Assembly: GCF_028858725.1 (NCBI RefSeq)
Contig: NC_084762.1
Coordinates: 4,287,374 to 4,351,373 of the forward strand
Length of the DNA: 64,000 nt
Reading direction: 5' to 3'
Source: Colius striatus
Lineage: Eukaryota; Chordata; Aves; Coliiformes; Coliidae
Below the pieces are notes generated by a model that saw nothing but the letters and a program-made list of their open reading frames with translations, was not told the origin of the DNA and searched no databases. Shown here one piece after another: positions 1 through 14,500 of the stretch. Every line of letters begins with the position of its first letter. The first letter of the stretch is position 1. A program made the position numbers and the translations under genes.

Positions 1-129
1 GATTCGTGATATGCTTCTAGTCTCTACTTGTGTAACAGGAAGGAACAGAAAATACTGGCACTGACTTAATTTCTGGGTTATGATCTTACACTAGATGGTA
101 ATTTGATTTTTGTCTTCTTGTGCTGACAG

Positions 130-2545
130 TTTTCAACAGAACCTTTCTCATCCTTACAACAACAGATAAGGAAGCTGATTGGCAAGCGAGGAGATCCTTT
201 TTACGAAGCCCAAGAGAATCACAACTTAATTGGCGTCGCCAATGTGTTTTTGGAGTGCCTTTTCTATGATGTCAAGCTGCAGTATGCTGTGCCCATCATC
301 AGCCAGCAAGGAGAGGTAAAGCCAAATACATACAGCATACCTAGGCACTCATACCTATGAGGGGAATGTAGCTTTTTGCTGGGAGGCTTAATGGACAGCA
401 GTTGAATTTTTTTTAACAAGCAGATGATGCTCATTGCCTTGTTTCCCAGGGAATGTGTGTTTTCCAAACTGCTGGGTATGCTTTCAGTTTAATTGTTTAC
501 AACTGCCCAGCTGCAGAAGTAGTAAAATCAACGTATCAACATGGGTAACTGAGCAAAACCCAGCATATTGAGGCTCTGCTGTACTCTTATGTTGCTGTTC
601 ATTTGGTGGTTGAGAGCTGTTCAGTTCTGTTTCTGCACACCTCCTAGACTTAGATATCTGCCATCTTAATATCTTCAAGTCCCCTGTGCACAGGTTCTGA
701 GCATCTGTCTTGCCTTAGGTTGCAGGACGGCTGCACGTTGAGGTCATGCGAGTCACTGGCTCTGTGCCAGAACGTGTAGTAGAAGGAGATGACTCGTCTG
801 AGAACTCCAGTGAGAGTGGGAGTCTGGAAGTGATGGATAACAATGGAGAAATTATTCACAGAGCAAAAAAACTCTCCTGCAGGGTAAGTGAGAACACATG
901 ATGAAGTTAACAGTTTCAGGCCTTTGTAACTCTGCAGTCGCTCTGATGTCCAGCCCTGAGCTATGCTGGCTATGGCTTGCTTAAAAATCTCTGAAGAGAA
1001 AAGAGAGACTTCTCTTGTTCTGTTTCAATGTAGGTCAGTCTGTGGTTGTCAGTGACTGAAATAATACACATGAGTTTTCTAGTATATGCAGATCTACATC
1101 CTAAATACTGATGTTGCAGGAACTATCCTTGACAGATACAGAAGGAGAAACAGTTTTGTCATGTAACCATCTCCTGCAATTTGAGCATCTGAGGCAGTAT
1201 CTATGAGTGGAGTCTGGGTTTCTTTTCCTCTGTGATGAAGTGCTTCATTCTCCTCTTGAGTTGATCAGCTTCCTCAAAGAAAACATGTACATGAGAGGGC
1301 TGCTCAGTAACTGCTTTCATTGCATCTGTGTTTTGTATATGCAAAACGTGGATTTCCCAGGGAGGGACATCCTTACAGAAAATGTTGGAAGGGGTCCTTT
1401 ACAAATTCTTCTTGGCTCTTGGTACCTCTGGATTAAATCCTTGAGTTTTTGAACCATTTGCAGTTGAAGGAGAAACAATCATATTTGTGACAACATTTGT
1501 CTTGTCTCCTCAGGTAAAAATAAAAGAAGCAACTGGACTTCCACCAAATCTCTCCAACTTTGTCTTTTGCCAATATACCTTTTGGGATCAATGTGAGTCA
1601 ACAGTAGCAGCACCAGTGGTAGATCCAGATGTGCCCTCACCTCAGAGCAAAGATGCTCATTTTACAGTGACTTTCTCTCACTGTAAGGTAATTATTTTTG
1701 TTGTGGAATAGTATTACCAGAATGATGGTTAAAGTCTGGACTTGATGAGCCCTGAAGGTCTTGTCCATGGTTTTACTGTGCAGGTAGTTAGTTGTTTGGT
1801 GTGTCCTTACAAACTAGTTGAAGATAAACTGTGATGTGGTTGGACTGGATGTGATTTGTTTCTTCTCGATGCCAGGACTACGTGGTGAATGTCACAGAGG
1901 AGTTTTTGGAGTTCATCTCAGAAGGAGCTCTTGCTATTGAGGTGTGGGGTCACAGATGTACTGGCAACGGCAGCTCTGTTTGGGAAGTTGATTCTCTTCA
2001 TGCTAAAACTAGGACACTTAGAGACAGGTACAAATAAATTACATGTGAATACTTGCATCAGCTTTCCAAAGGCTTTCTAATACTTGTGATGCACAAAATA
2101 CACTTCAGTGAGGCAACTATTGTTTTGTGTGGGGATGTCTTTTTAGGTGGAACGAAGTAACCAGACGAATAGAAATGTGGATTTCCATACAAGAACTGAA
2201 TGAGATGGGAGAATACACTGCGGTTGAACTCCATCAGGCAAAAGATGTAAACACAGGGGGAATTTTCCAGCTTAGGCAGGTTTGTACCTTTTCCCTGTCT
2301 TCTTATTCCTGCTTGAATTGATCCATAATTGTATTCTCAAGTTTCTCTCTATTTTTCCCTCTGTCTCTTTCTTTCCATCTATCGATTACCTGCTTCAGGG
2401 TCATTCTCGCAGGGTTCAGGTGACGGTGAAACCCGTCCAGCATTCGGGAACGTTACCTCTCATGGTAGAAGCAATTCTTTCAGTCTCTATAGGTGGTGTG
2501 ACTGCCAGATCAACCAAACTGCAAAGGGGCTTGGACAGCTATCAG
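130..2545 (+). CDS. KIF13A: KIF13A exons for the kinesin-3 central (KIF1-type/DUF3694-like) region
   Basis: Six consecutive exons give residues 1-325 of the visible protein. The first starts after the acceptor at 128-129 and contains [17 protein letters not shown], a strongly conserved block of KIF13 proteins just after the FHA region. The next exon (719-883) carries an acidic Ser/Glu run that looks like a flexible linker. Exons 1514-1687 to 2399-2545 form the globular, beta-rich central domain characteristic of KIF1/KIF13 motors. Phases agree across all six exons (0,0,0,2,0,0 at exon ends). Introns here are short (about 120-630 bp) and hold no recognised repeat. Confidence 0.85.
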
Positions 2546-5500
2546 GTAAGACAGATCATTTTTCACGTGTTTGGTTTTGCTGTTCTAGAGCCAGCCCAAC
2601 ATAACTCCAAAAGGGACCTTAGCATGCTGGTACACAATTTCCTTCCCTTACAGTGATGGCAAAAGTTGAGGAGAGGAAAAAGCAGGAAAAAAATAGTAGA
2701 GAATGTGTTTTATAGTGCTGTGACACCCTATTTGCCTTTACAAAAAGGACTGAGTTGTTATTTGATAAGAATCAAAAATAGATATCACTGAAGGTGAAAG
2801 CAGAAGAGGTCCTTAAGAAGTGTAATGGCTTCAAGCTGCTACTGGACAGATTCATCTTGGAAATAAGGCATTGTTTTAATAGTGATGGCAAAGAAGACAA
2901 ATGAGCCACCCAGAGAAGCAAGATGCTCTTTGTCAGAAGGGTTATGTGCAGAACCACAAGTAGTTATAGCCTTAAATACAGATGAAACTGTGAAACTTGA
3001 CGATTGATGATGTGCTTAGTCCTTGTTGTGTGATTTTCATCTGTTAATCAATATATTCACTAATGCTCAAGTCATGGCTCAGCTGCTGTAGCCTGTAATG
3101 GAAAAAAAAGAGATGAGATTCTGTCTGTTAATAGTGTTGTGATTGAAACACTTTGCAAGTTTGCATCAGAAATGTTTGCTTTCATGTTCTGGGGTGTTTC
3201 TGTGAGTTTCTGTTGAGAGAAATGCATGGTTTTCCTGTGTTTTACAAAATGTATTTTCTCCTACCAGAAGGAGGAGGATGATGGTGGTGATATGGATAGT
3301 TACCAGGTATTGCTGCTGTTGCTGTCAATCCTGTGGCATGGGGCACAGCTAATGCTAATAGCCAGCAACTTTCCAATGAACAAGCGTGTACTGGAGCAAG
3401 CAAAAGCGGCTTTGAAATTACATACGTGCTGTGCATATAAGAGGCTACCTGGGCTATAAAACACTGCTGTTTCAGTTCACCTTGGGATTTGAGACTCTTG
3501 CAGTGTGCTCTCTTCTCTAGCACTCAGCAGTCAGCTCTCCTAACTGGCTACATGAATAAAAGCTTAGAAACTTCTGATTTAGAAATGAGAACAGTATGAG
3601 AGGGGGAAGAACAAACACCTGCGGCTGCAGAGGTCTTTCCCAACCAAATTATACAGCAAAGAAAGACTTGTTTGTTTGTTTCCTAAAGAAAACGTTGTAA
3701 CCTTTTGGATTGTGCAGTTTTCTGAAATGCTTATGGGAGAGAGAGGGCGAGATGGGAGTGAGGAGATGACAGAAGCTTCAGTCAGGCAATCTACACAAAA
3801 CCAAACCTTGAGCCTGGTTTTAGACAGTCACAGTTCAGACAATATAACAGAAGACTCATAAGAGCAGAAGAGGAAATGCCTGAAAAACACATTTCAGACT
3901 TCTACGTGGAAAGCTTATTTCCAACAGCCAGCCTTAACAGAAGTAAAACCAGTTAGGTGAGAGTGCTGACATCCCTTGAGACAGCGTGTTAGGTTTTACA
4001 GAAGTCTCAGAAATACCAGTCAAGGTACTAACTTCTTGCGGGCTGTCTGTGCGCTTCCTGACATATCACAGAGAAGAGCAAAGCAGACTTTCTGTGATAG
4101 CACAAAGCATGGTTGCATGGCGGGGTTTGTTTGCATGAGAAATCCTTTAATTGTACTGATAGCAGCTGCTAGCAATGGAATTTTGTGCAGGTTTGAGGGG
4201 GTACTGACCTGTCTAATCTTCAGGAGAACTTCTGATCAGCTGATGATACCTATTTTCCCTATTCCGTATGCTAGTGAACAGTTTGATTGCCACTTCTATG
4301 AGTAATTAGCCCATAGTGTGTAATTCTGTTCAGCAACTGAGGCACTCTCTTCTTTTCCTCCTGTTGGAATCTGAGACTCAGAAGCAAACACGAGCTTCCA
4401 TTGGTGGGTGATGAGGAACTTAATCAGCGTGCATGTCATTTGGGGATCAGTTGTCTGCATCACGCAAGCTGTTTAATATCAACTCTGATTAATGATCAGA
4501 AAGTTCACTGCCCTTTAATCTTAACCACCTAGCCTAGTGACTTTCTGTTCTCTGTCTGTCAGGAAGAAGATTTAAACTGTGTACGAGAAAGGTGGTCTGA
4601 TGCGCTGATAAAACGCAGAGAGTACTTAGACGAGCAGATTCAAAAGATCAGCAATAAACAAGGTTTGAAGCTTCAAATCCCTCTTGTAAGTACTTTATCC
4701 TATGAGGAAAATAAAATTAATATTCCTCTCTTTTACTGTAGAAAAATCTGAGGATGACATAGAACGAGAAGCCCGGCTGGTGGAACAGTGGATAGGGCTG
4801 ACGGAGGAGAGGAACGCGGTCTTTGTTCCAGCACCGGGAAGTGGAATTCCTGGTGCCCCTGCAGATTGGTATGTTCAGAAAAATCATTGGGGTGGTTAGC
4901 TGGTTTTTCTACATATACACAGTAAAAATCTGAGGATGTTTTAGAGCTTTGTTTCCCATAATCCTACAAATTTTCAGCTGGCAGAAGGCTCGAGGGGGTC
5001 GGGTGCTGGTTTGAAGGTAGGAAAGGTTTGCTTAGTTAACATATTGCATAAAGGAGCTTTGAGGTGGCTCTGAAGGTTTGAAAATCACTTTTGAATTTAA
5101 CATGTTTTTTTTGCAATTTTACAAAACTCTGAGAAAGTGATCCTGTTGTTTGACTCCTTTCAGAAAAGAAGTGGTTCAGAAGTAACTGTTACAACATGTG
5201 ATCATGTCATTGACAAGGGATGGGGAAGGGAGACATTCTGAGTTCAAAGGATGCCTTCTCTTCTCTTTCCTTTTAATTTCTACTGCATTTCTCTCTTAAT
5301 TTTGTGTAAGCTTGTTTTTTAACTAAGATCATTGGATCTGATGTGCAAAAATGAGGAATGCAACATGTTAGATTTGGGGAAGTGTGGATGAGAAATACAG
5401 CTCTAATCAAGTGTACACTAATGTCTCTGGTAATATCTACTATCTCCTCTTCACTGGGTGAATGATGAAGTGATACTTTTTCCTTCCCATTTTCCCCCTC

Positions 5501-8500
5501 TTATTCACCTGAGCTGTGCAGTGATCATACAGCTGAGAGTGTATTTCTTTAGATAAAGACTATGCCTCGCCAATAGTTACATACCCAGTTGTTTAAATGG
5601 TTGCTAACCTTTATGTATGAGGTGAGTACTACCAGTTAACCTTATAAGAAACAAAACAGGATGTTTCAAACTGTTACCCTCCCAGCAACTGAAATGTGCT
5701 AGGTGGTGTGAATGAAGTTTTGGCAAAGCATTGTGTTTAGCTGCATGTGTAAATAAACAAAGCCAGGCATTCAGATTAGCCATCCAAAACGTTGACAGCT
5801 TTAGTCATTGGTTACAGCTAATGAATCTTGCATGGGGATCTGTTTGCCCAAATTAGCTTAGGTGTGAATTTGCCTTCCTTGTTGACAGCAGTTTGTTTTG
5901 TTTCAGGATTCCACCTGCAGGAATGGAAACACACATACCTGTCCTCTTCCTGGACTTGAATGGTATGTTTTACCAGCAGGTTGGGAAACTGGGGCTGGGG
6001 GGAGGTTGGTTTGGATCGATAAACTGATAAATGGAAGAATGAATCTGAAGCATCTAAGACATCAAACAAGTCCTGGCAATAACACAGCTTGTAAAATGTC
6101 TCTTCTTATGAATCTGTATGTTATGAATCTGTATAATTAGACACAAGTGGTTTAAAACAAAGATAAAAACTAGGGAACATACGAGTACAGGGATAGACTG
6201 TACAACAGAAAATGGTGTAACAGAGTAAATTTGGTTTAAGTCAAACAGCAGGTCAGAAAATCCTCTAAGTGTTGTGGTGTACAAACCCACGTGTTACTCA
6301 AGCACTGATGGAAAATCTCCCAAGGCTTGCAGACCTCATTCCACTGAGGTATCTGTCTAGTCTTAGCTAGTTTAATGAAGCATGGACATCACTAAGACTA
6401 TAATGAGCATTTTAGAGAGTCTAAGCATTCTACCTGTGAAGGTTTTTGGTTTAATGTGAGAGGACTATTGATATATATTCTTAAGACACAGGTACACCCT
6501 GTAAGCAGCATGAGACTAGAGTTAGCACCACATTTAAGGACTGTTTAGGAAGAAAGTCTGTAAGTATAGAGTTGGACATGATGCAGAGGATCCACAAGTC
6601 GCATCCAGCCCTGCAGTGGGCTATTAGACACGTTTATAGAGGTAACACATTAATACCTGCTTTAGAAGCTGCTTGTGGAAAATGACATAAACTCTTTCCT
6701 TCATCTGTGCTCACAAAGAGTTGTTTCTGTTTATTTTCTCATTATCAGCAGGCAAAAGATCCAATAAGGTGCTGAAGGGATTGGTGGATCATTACACCAC
6801 TTTTTGTTTGTTTAGCTAAAAGCCCAATCTAGCCAGAACTGCTGCTTTCAATGTAAAAATTCTGTGATACATCAGAAGGGATTTCACTAAGAGATGAGCT
6901 GATCAGGCTGGCAGGTGGATAAATGAGAAACTTTCTGGCTGGGGAATCTCACGTTATGAGTAACTGGCAACAGTTTTGAATTCAGTTTGGGTTATGTGAG
7001 AAAAACCAGGCTGTGACTCAGCCTGAACACAAATTTCCCTTCTTTTGTATGCTGAAATCACCTTCAAAATAGTAATAGGATTAATTAGGATCAAATGTGT
7101 TGTGAACTGTGGGTAGGACTTTATTACAACCTTGTGTTACAACTTTGCCTCTTATATATTAATATCCTTTGGTATAAAACTATTTCATTCTTTGCACATT
7201 TGTTTCATTAGCTGATGACCTCAGTGCCAATGAACAACTTATAGGTCCCCATGCATCAGGAGTTAACTCAATACTACCAAAGGAGCATGGGAGTCCATTC
7301 TTTTATCTGCCGATCATAAAACACAGTGATGATGAGGTAAATGGTTAGCAAGCCTCCTTCTTGACAACTGCAGCTTTTGTTAACACTTTCTTCATATGTT
7401 TTATTTTCTACTTCAATGTATTTAATCCTTATTGTTATCACTTTGTCTTAGAAGCGCCATCTCTATCTAGCACTGCCTTCACTTTCTGATCTGTTTGGAA
7501 TTGAAGAGGATATGACTTGTATCTTGTATCTTCTGCCTTAGTTCAGAGGAGACAAGTCTTAGCTCTTCTTGGCAAAAGAATAATTCAGCTTCCTGGCTCA
7601 AAATCCCTTTTTTTTTTTTCCCTCACCCCTTCAACATCCCTCTTGCAGGCTCTTAATTCCTCAGAGAAAACTACTTCACTTACTGTGCGCTCTAGGCCAA
7701 GTTTAATATTTAGATATGGCTTTTTCTATCTTAGTACACAATTGCTTTTTTAAAATGTAAAGTTTAGGACTTGAGGAAAATGAATGGTCCTGAATCCACT
7801 TTGGAATTTCTCAACTCAGTTCTCCCACGTTCTGTGCCAACTCAGGCCAATGCTTTAAGAGACCATTTCCAGAATCAATGGGGCAGCAAAGCTGGGGAGG
7901 AGGCAGGAGGGAGGAAAAAGATGTCCTGCAGGATGGAAGCATGTTTTTCCTGTATGGGCCATTATAATCTAATCTGACACAGATGGAAGATTTGATATTG
8001 AATTTAATAAACTTTGAATACGATTGCATTAGGATTTGTGTTCCTTCCTCCGGTCTTGCTTCTGCCTTCCTTTCCGTCTCCAGCTGTGTGAAGATTTCCT
8101 CTTGGGCAGGGTTTGCACAGTGCAGGGATTGTGCTCATGATTGTTTTCCTCAATATTTTTGATTTTTCTAGTACTACTTCTGATAACTTCCTTACTGTGA
8201 AAAGGAAGGCTGACTCCACTTTGTTCAGCAATGCTTATTTCTCTCTCATTAAAGAATTGTTTTACTTCATAGGAAAACCTTGCAAACCGTACCTCTTGAT
8301 TTCCCTTTTCTCCTTCCACTTCATTTGTCTGTGTAGGTTTCAGCCACTGCTGCCTGGGACTCTTCTGTCCACAATTCAGTGCACCTGAATAGGGTAACTC
8401 CTCAAAATGAGAGAATTTACTTGATAGTGAAGACTACTGTGCAGCTCAGCCACCCTGCTGCGATGGAGCTGGTGTTACGCAAAAGGATTGCAGCCAATAT

Positions 8501-11500
8501 TTATAACAAGCAGGTAAGAAGTTGTTAATTTCTTCTTTTATTATGAATGATTTTGTCTGGTGTCTGTAACTTTACAAATATGCTTTCTTGACTGCTTGCT
8601 TTTGGTCCCTCCAATTCTTAGGAAAGACGAGTGAAAAGCAGAGTGTCTAGGTTAGGGTGAAGCTGTGCACTTCTGGGATATCCTTGAACTGTCTGTTGTT
8701 CAACCTGATTTGGTTCAGAGTGTAACCGGTGCTCCTTTTGCAATGAAAAAGGAGTTTATCTTCTGCTCTGTACAACTGGAAACGTTCTTTGATTCAGAGA
8801 AGTTTGCAGTAGCGTGTCTAACACACTGTCACTGCAGCCACTCTATTCCTGAGAGAGTCTTTGGTGCCTTCCAGTGTTCAGTGTAAACACAATGTGTCTT
8901 CTTTTCCTTTCTTTTTGCTCCTTTCTCTGTTAATTGCAAACTAGACTTGTTTCCCATCACTACCCAAATGTATATGTTATCTGCCCACTTTTACCTGATG
9001 ATCTCAGATCTGGCCACAAGAGTGGTTGCTGTTCCCCTTGCTTTGCTGCCTCGTGGGACAACGAGGTGCTCTGTGCAATCTTCTTCCTTCCCATTTCCCA
9101 AGACGAACAAGAGCATGTTTCAGAATTGCCTCAGATTCTGCAGTGCAACAGGGGAAGGAGCACAAATCAGCTGTTATCATAGAATCACAGAATGGTAGGG
9201 GTTGGAAGGGACCTTTAGAGATCATCTAGTCCAACCCCCCTGCAGAAGCAGGGTCACCTAGATCAGGTCACATAGGAACAATGAATGCCATGCCTTTTTG
9301 TATTTGTTGTATTGTCCTTTGCTAGTTTTGTTTCTCTAATGCCTTATTAGATGAGAATTAAGTTTACAGTTCATGATATAAGGGCTAAACTTGTGATTAC
9401 AACAGTGAAAACCCTGGTTACTATTACAGTCATGGATAGAAAGCAGAGTTAGATTCTGTTATTGCAAAAGGAATTTGCTACCTGTTGGACAGGTGGCTGA
9501 CAAAATGAGGAATGTTGGTGTCTGTACGTAAGAGGCTTCTCATAGCCACAGGTTCTCCCAAGCCACAAGTTACTACACAAGGATAGAGCATCAGTGCAAA
9601 ACAGGAGGACTATGTTACTGATAAAACATTGTGTACTGAGCACAGGGCTGTTAAGAGCACATAAAAGATCATTCATGCTAAAAAGGAACTTAGAGTCCTG
9701 AAAAACATGCTCTTGTGGTGAAATAACTTGTTGCATTGTGATCTTTTATTTCTTAGAATGTCATAAATAATCATTGTCAAAACAACAGTGGAAAATTACT
9801 TTGTTTCTAGAGTTTTACCCAGAGCCTGAAAAGGAGAATATCCTTGAAGAACATATATTATGCCTGTGGAGTGACCTATGAAATAGTGTCCAACATACCC
9901 AAGGTAACTGATCCCTTTTTTTCTCTGATAAATTCACTGAAAGGAACAAAAAGACATACTGATTGGGAAGTGGTTGCCTTGCTTTGCTAAGAGAGTGCAT
10001 CTTGCCCAAATGTATATCCTGAGAAATGTAGGGATTTTATTTTCTCTTCTGCTGTGTTTAACTGCGTTCTTGTAGTGAGCACAGTTCACCTGGAAATGGT
10101 GTTAGTGTCTGCAGAGAGAATACAGAGAGTGCAGAGAGGGCAGCGAAAGCAAAACAACTGGGAAGATGAGATTGCAGGATGATATGTTGTATTATATTGT
10201 ACAAATAGTAAATCTACTATAAAATGTGTTTATTCTGAAGGTAAACAAATTGGACAGGTGAAACTGTAAATAGCCATGTTGCTCTGTAATTGTCACTTGT
10301 GTGGAGGTGCTTAAAATTTACCCTCCAGGGAAATGATGCAGAGTATCAGTAGGCCTGGGAAGGAAGCTGCATTTACTTGCCTAGGAAGCTGTCATTAGTT
10401 AATCCTTCACCTGTGGGATTTTAGGTGAAATGTGCATTACTGTGTAGACTACAAATGTGCAGCACTTCTCCCAAGCACGACCTCTTCTTAACTCAGCATC
10501 GTGGGAAAGTCCTGGATCATTGGTTACGACTGGGATTGCTGGTTAAGCTATGGAGTACCGATCCAAATCGATGTCTGGATTGAGGTGCTCTTAAAGAAGT
10601 GAATGAACACATAAGAAACAATAGGCTTGGGTTTTTAAAACCTTGACTAGTGTAACTTGTCGTTTAGGCTACAGAAGAAATTGAGGATCGCGAGACCTTA
10701 GCGCTGATGGCCGCGAGGAGCGAGAACGAGGGCACGGCCGACGGGGAGACCTACATTGAGAAATACACACGGGGGGTGCTGCAAGTGGAGAACATTCTGA
10801 GCCTTGAACGACTCAGACAGGCAAGGGGCAAAAAAATGAAAGCACTTCTCCAACCTTTTGAGCTGGGTGATGAGAATTCAAGTAGAGATGATCGGTCTTT
10901 TAAAAACGTTAAGTGTTGGCTGGTTTTTCTTTAGAGGATGTTGGATGGATAGAAGACTGAGTTAATTCTGTGAAATTCAGATTGCCAATAGTGATGGGTC
11001 AGGTAACTACAGCTGGCAATGGTGTGGTGTGCAGAACCCAAACAGGCAAAACAAATTTCACACAGAAATTTGGGTAGTTGTGTGCGCAAATGAGGATTTG
11101 TAAACGTGAGCCCTGCTTGCTGCTGCTAGCCACACCAGAAAAAAAGGTTTCTGTGCTGCTTAATCATTGTGTCATGAGCAGGCCATGCACTGCTTTGAGT
11201 GGGTTCTTTTCTTCACACAGGCAGTCACAGTCAAAGAGGCCCTCTCCACCAAAGCAAGGAACATGCGCAGAAGCATCAGCACACCCAACGTCCACAATGT
11301 GAGAACCCTTTATCCTCTGGTAAATCAGTGCTAATGGAGGGGAGAAGGGCTGTCTGTGTGCTGATATAACACTTAGATGATGTGATATGGTGATGGCTGT
11401 TCTGAGGTAGGACTAGCCAACCTGTAGGGAAGTTGTCATGAAGGAAAACGAGCGACCCAAATGCCCTCCCCACATGTGTCCATCCTAGGAGGATGGACAA

Positions 11501-14500
11501 GGAAGTGGCAGAGTCTCCTTTTATAAGGATATTCATTTTGGAATCAGTTTAGGATGACAGCTGCACTGATTCAGAATACTTATATTCAAAAGTCCCTTGA
11601 ACTCTTTTCATAGTGTAAACTATTTCAGTGTTTCAGTGAGGGAGCCCTGGCACAGGCTGCCCAGAGGGGTTGTGGAGGCTCCTTCCTTGGAGATCTTCAA
11701 GACCTGCCTGGACATGTTCCTATGCAACCTGATCTAGGTGAACCTGCTTCTGCAGGGAGGTTGGACTGGATGATCTCTAAAGGTCCCTTCCAACCCCCAC
11801 CATTCTATGATAGTGTAAAGGATGGTTTTCATTATGTGCCTGTTTTATGTGTTCTCCTGTCACCCACTCAGACAGCACAGACCATGTAAATCCATGTAAA
11901 TCATCTTGCCTGAAAAGGGGAATGGGGCAGTTGTTAGGACTAAATGATCACAGTGTTTCCTGAAGGCATTCTATGTTCTAAACAGAAAATACCTGTTGGT
12001 GTTCTGTAGGTATCCTGTAGCCGACTAGACCTCTCTGCCTGTGATGAAGACGACAAGGTGGGTAAATGTACCAACAAATGGTGCATGTTTCTCAGACCTT
12101 CTTTCCCCCTCTTACAAGTAAAATGTATTTGAGAATTGGAAAAAGAAAAAATAAGAAAACAGTGTATTTCATGATGTGTTTACATGACATATCCTCAAAC
12201 TACTGTGCTAATGATGTAGTACTTTGAATCAAACCTTCTCGTCCTTCTCTGCTCTTCGTGTTAGAATTGTAGAAACTGATACTTAAGAAGGGGGAAGTGT
12301 GAGCAGAACTTCCTATACATCACTGAAAAGCTAATTAGGTTCTAAACATTCAGTGGAAAGCTGTTTAGCTGCTAAACAAATCCATCTGTGTGAGACAGAA
12401 GAAATGTCATTAAGACACTTCTCTGTTTGGTTTGTTTTGGGTTTTTTTAACAAAACCCCCCTACCTTTGAATTTACCTTCTAATTTTCCCGTGTTTGTCT
12501 GTATCAGCATGCATATATTTATGTATTTTTGTTCCTTAGGGTTGGTCTGAAAGTCACCTAGATATATCTGACTGTTCTTCCAGTTATCACGATGTATCAT
12601 GCTATGGTACTTTGCCCAGGGAGTCGCCTCGCAAGAGCAAAGATGGCAGTGGTGAGAAGCTAAAGTATACGTGGAACTACAGTCTTTGTGGGGTTTCTAA
12701 TTGCTGCATTAAGCTGAAAATGAAGTTCTCAGTGCTCTTTTCTTACTAAATACATTATCCAGCTTCTTGCTTTAGCAGCTAAATGTAATGTGGGAATAGG
12801 GGAGAAAGGGAGGTGCATGAAGATACCCAGGAAAGGACAGGAAGGTGAAGGTGGCCAAAAAAACCAAGAGGAGAGCAGAACAACAACTGAAATGTGAATA
12901 AAAACAGTAGAAGGAGCAAAAAGGGAGCTGCTGTTATGAGTTAGAAAATTAAGATACTTCTGTTAAAGTGGGAAAGGTCCTTTTGCAGGTTCCTGACATG
13001 AACTGGATATTTGCCCTGGCATGTCAGTGTGTCACAGGTGCCTTTGCTACGGTTTGACCTGAAGAAAACATGCTCTTCTTGATCAGGCAGTACAGACAGA
13101 GATACTGCTAAGTGGGACTTGAGAATTTATTGCTTCCTTGCCTGCAATTTCCTTTTTAATCCTGGTTGTACAGGATTGTTCCACTTCCAATATACTGAAG
13201 GCTCAGAATGGAGGGGGCAGGTACTGCTATTCTTTGCTTTCCTTCTGTTTCCAGACCTCTGAGGGACATCATCTCCCCTTGTTGAGCTCTGGGTTCTCTC
13301 ACGCTTGGGCTAGTGGTTGAGTACTAAACTGTTGACATTTTTCTGCAGCCAGCAGCTTGCCAAGTGCATGGCTTGACCTTCAGTTGGTTTGAGTTGCAGT
13401 TTTGAAGTCGAGATACGAAGAGCTTCGTGAATCACAATATTTTGGCTTTCTTTTTTTCCCCTAGGTGTTGCAGCAGAGAATTCCCATGCTTTAATGGCCA
13501 GCCCTTTTAAAGCATTTTCTCCTCAGACACCAAAGTTTTTCAAGCCTTTAATGCCAGTGAAAGAAGAGCATAAAAGGAAGACCCCACTTGAAAGCCGACC
13601 TCTGCTTAGCCAAGAGGTAATCTTTCAAAACCACTGGTCTTTTAAAAAGGAGCTGGAGTGATTTTGTGTGCTTGGCAAGTTGTTTGCAGCATGCATCTGT
13701 TGCAATAGAATTTTGTGATTCTTTGGTATGATTAATCAGAGCTGTTCTCTACATGTGGTGGGGTTTTGGTGTTTGTATTTTCCCTGAGACACTGGGGTGG
13801 GGGGGGTCACTTCTTGGTGAGTGTTCTCCTTTACAGAATACTTCTCACAGCAACAGTAGCCTGCATTTTTCCCCTCTAGCAAGATGTTGGAGTGGTGTTT
13901 TTCACAAATAAAATGTAATTCTGTGGCAGTGTTCTGGAGTGGCTACAATGCTGATCTTTATTCCTCAACCTAAAACTCTGCTGGGAGGAGCACAAGAGTT
14001 TCCCTGCCTATTAGCTTGAGTTTTTATGGTCTCTATGGCCAGCGTGGGTGTTTCCCTTCCATCAAGGGAACGCTGCTTTTCTAACCTGCATGCATTTAGT
14101 GCTGTGGTCAGAGTTGTGTTTTGTGTGATGTGTTTGTTGTGTGTCTCAACCTTTGCAGAGCATGCCTTCGCCTCGGGGGCATTGCCCTGGCTGTGGTGTG
14201 CCCTCAGGAAGCAATGCCAGCAGCATGCCTGTAGAAAGCAATAGCATACGTGAGGAAAAGATTGTAAGTTCTGTACTAGTTTGTGTTGTAAGGCTTGGTG
14301 GTGGGCTCAGGGCCCTGTGGTGGTGGGCTCATGCAATGGCTGCAGCAAAAAGGTGTCATGTGGATGTAATCACTCGTGACTGATTGCAATTGGTGGTGAT
14401 AATGAACAGTTCCTTGCCTGGCTTGCAAATGCAATGTGACTGACACTAACTCGGTTGGGGTTCTGTGTTCTGGGTTTGTCGGGGCTTTTTGGTTGGTTTT

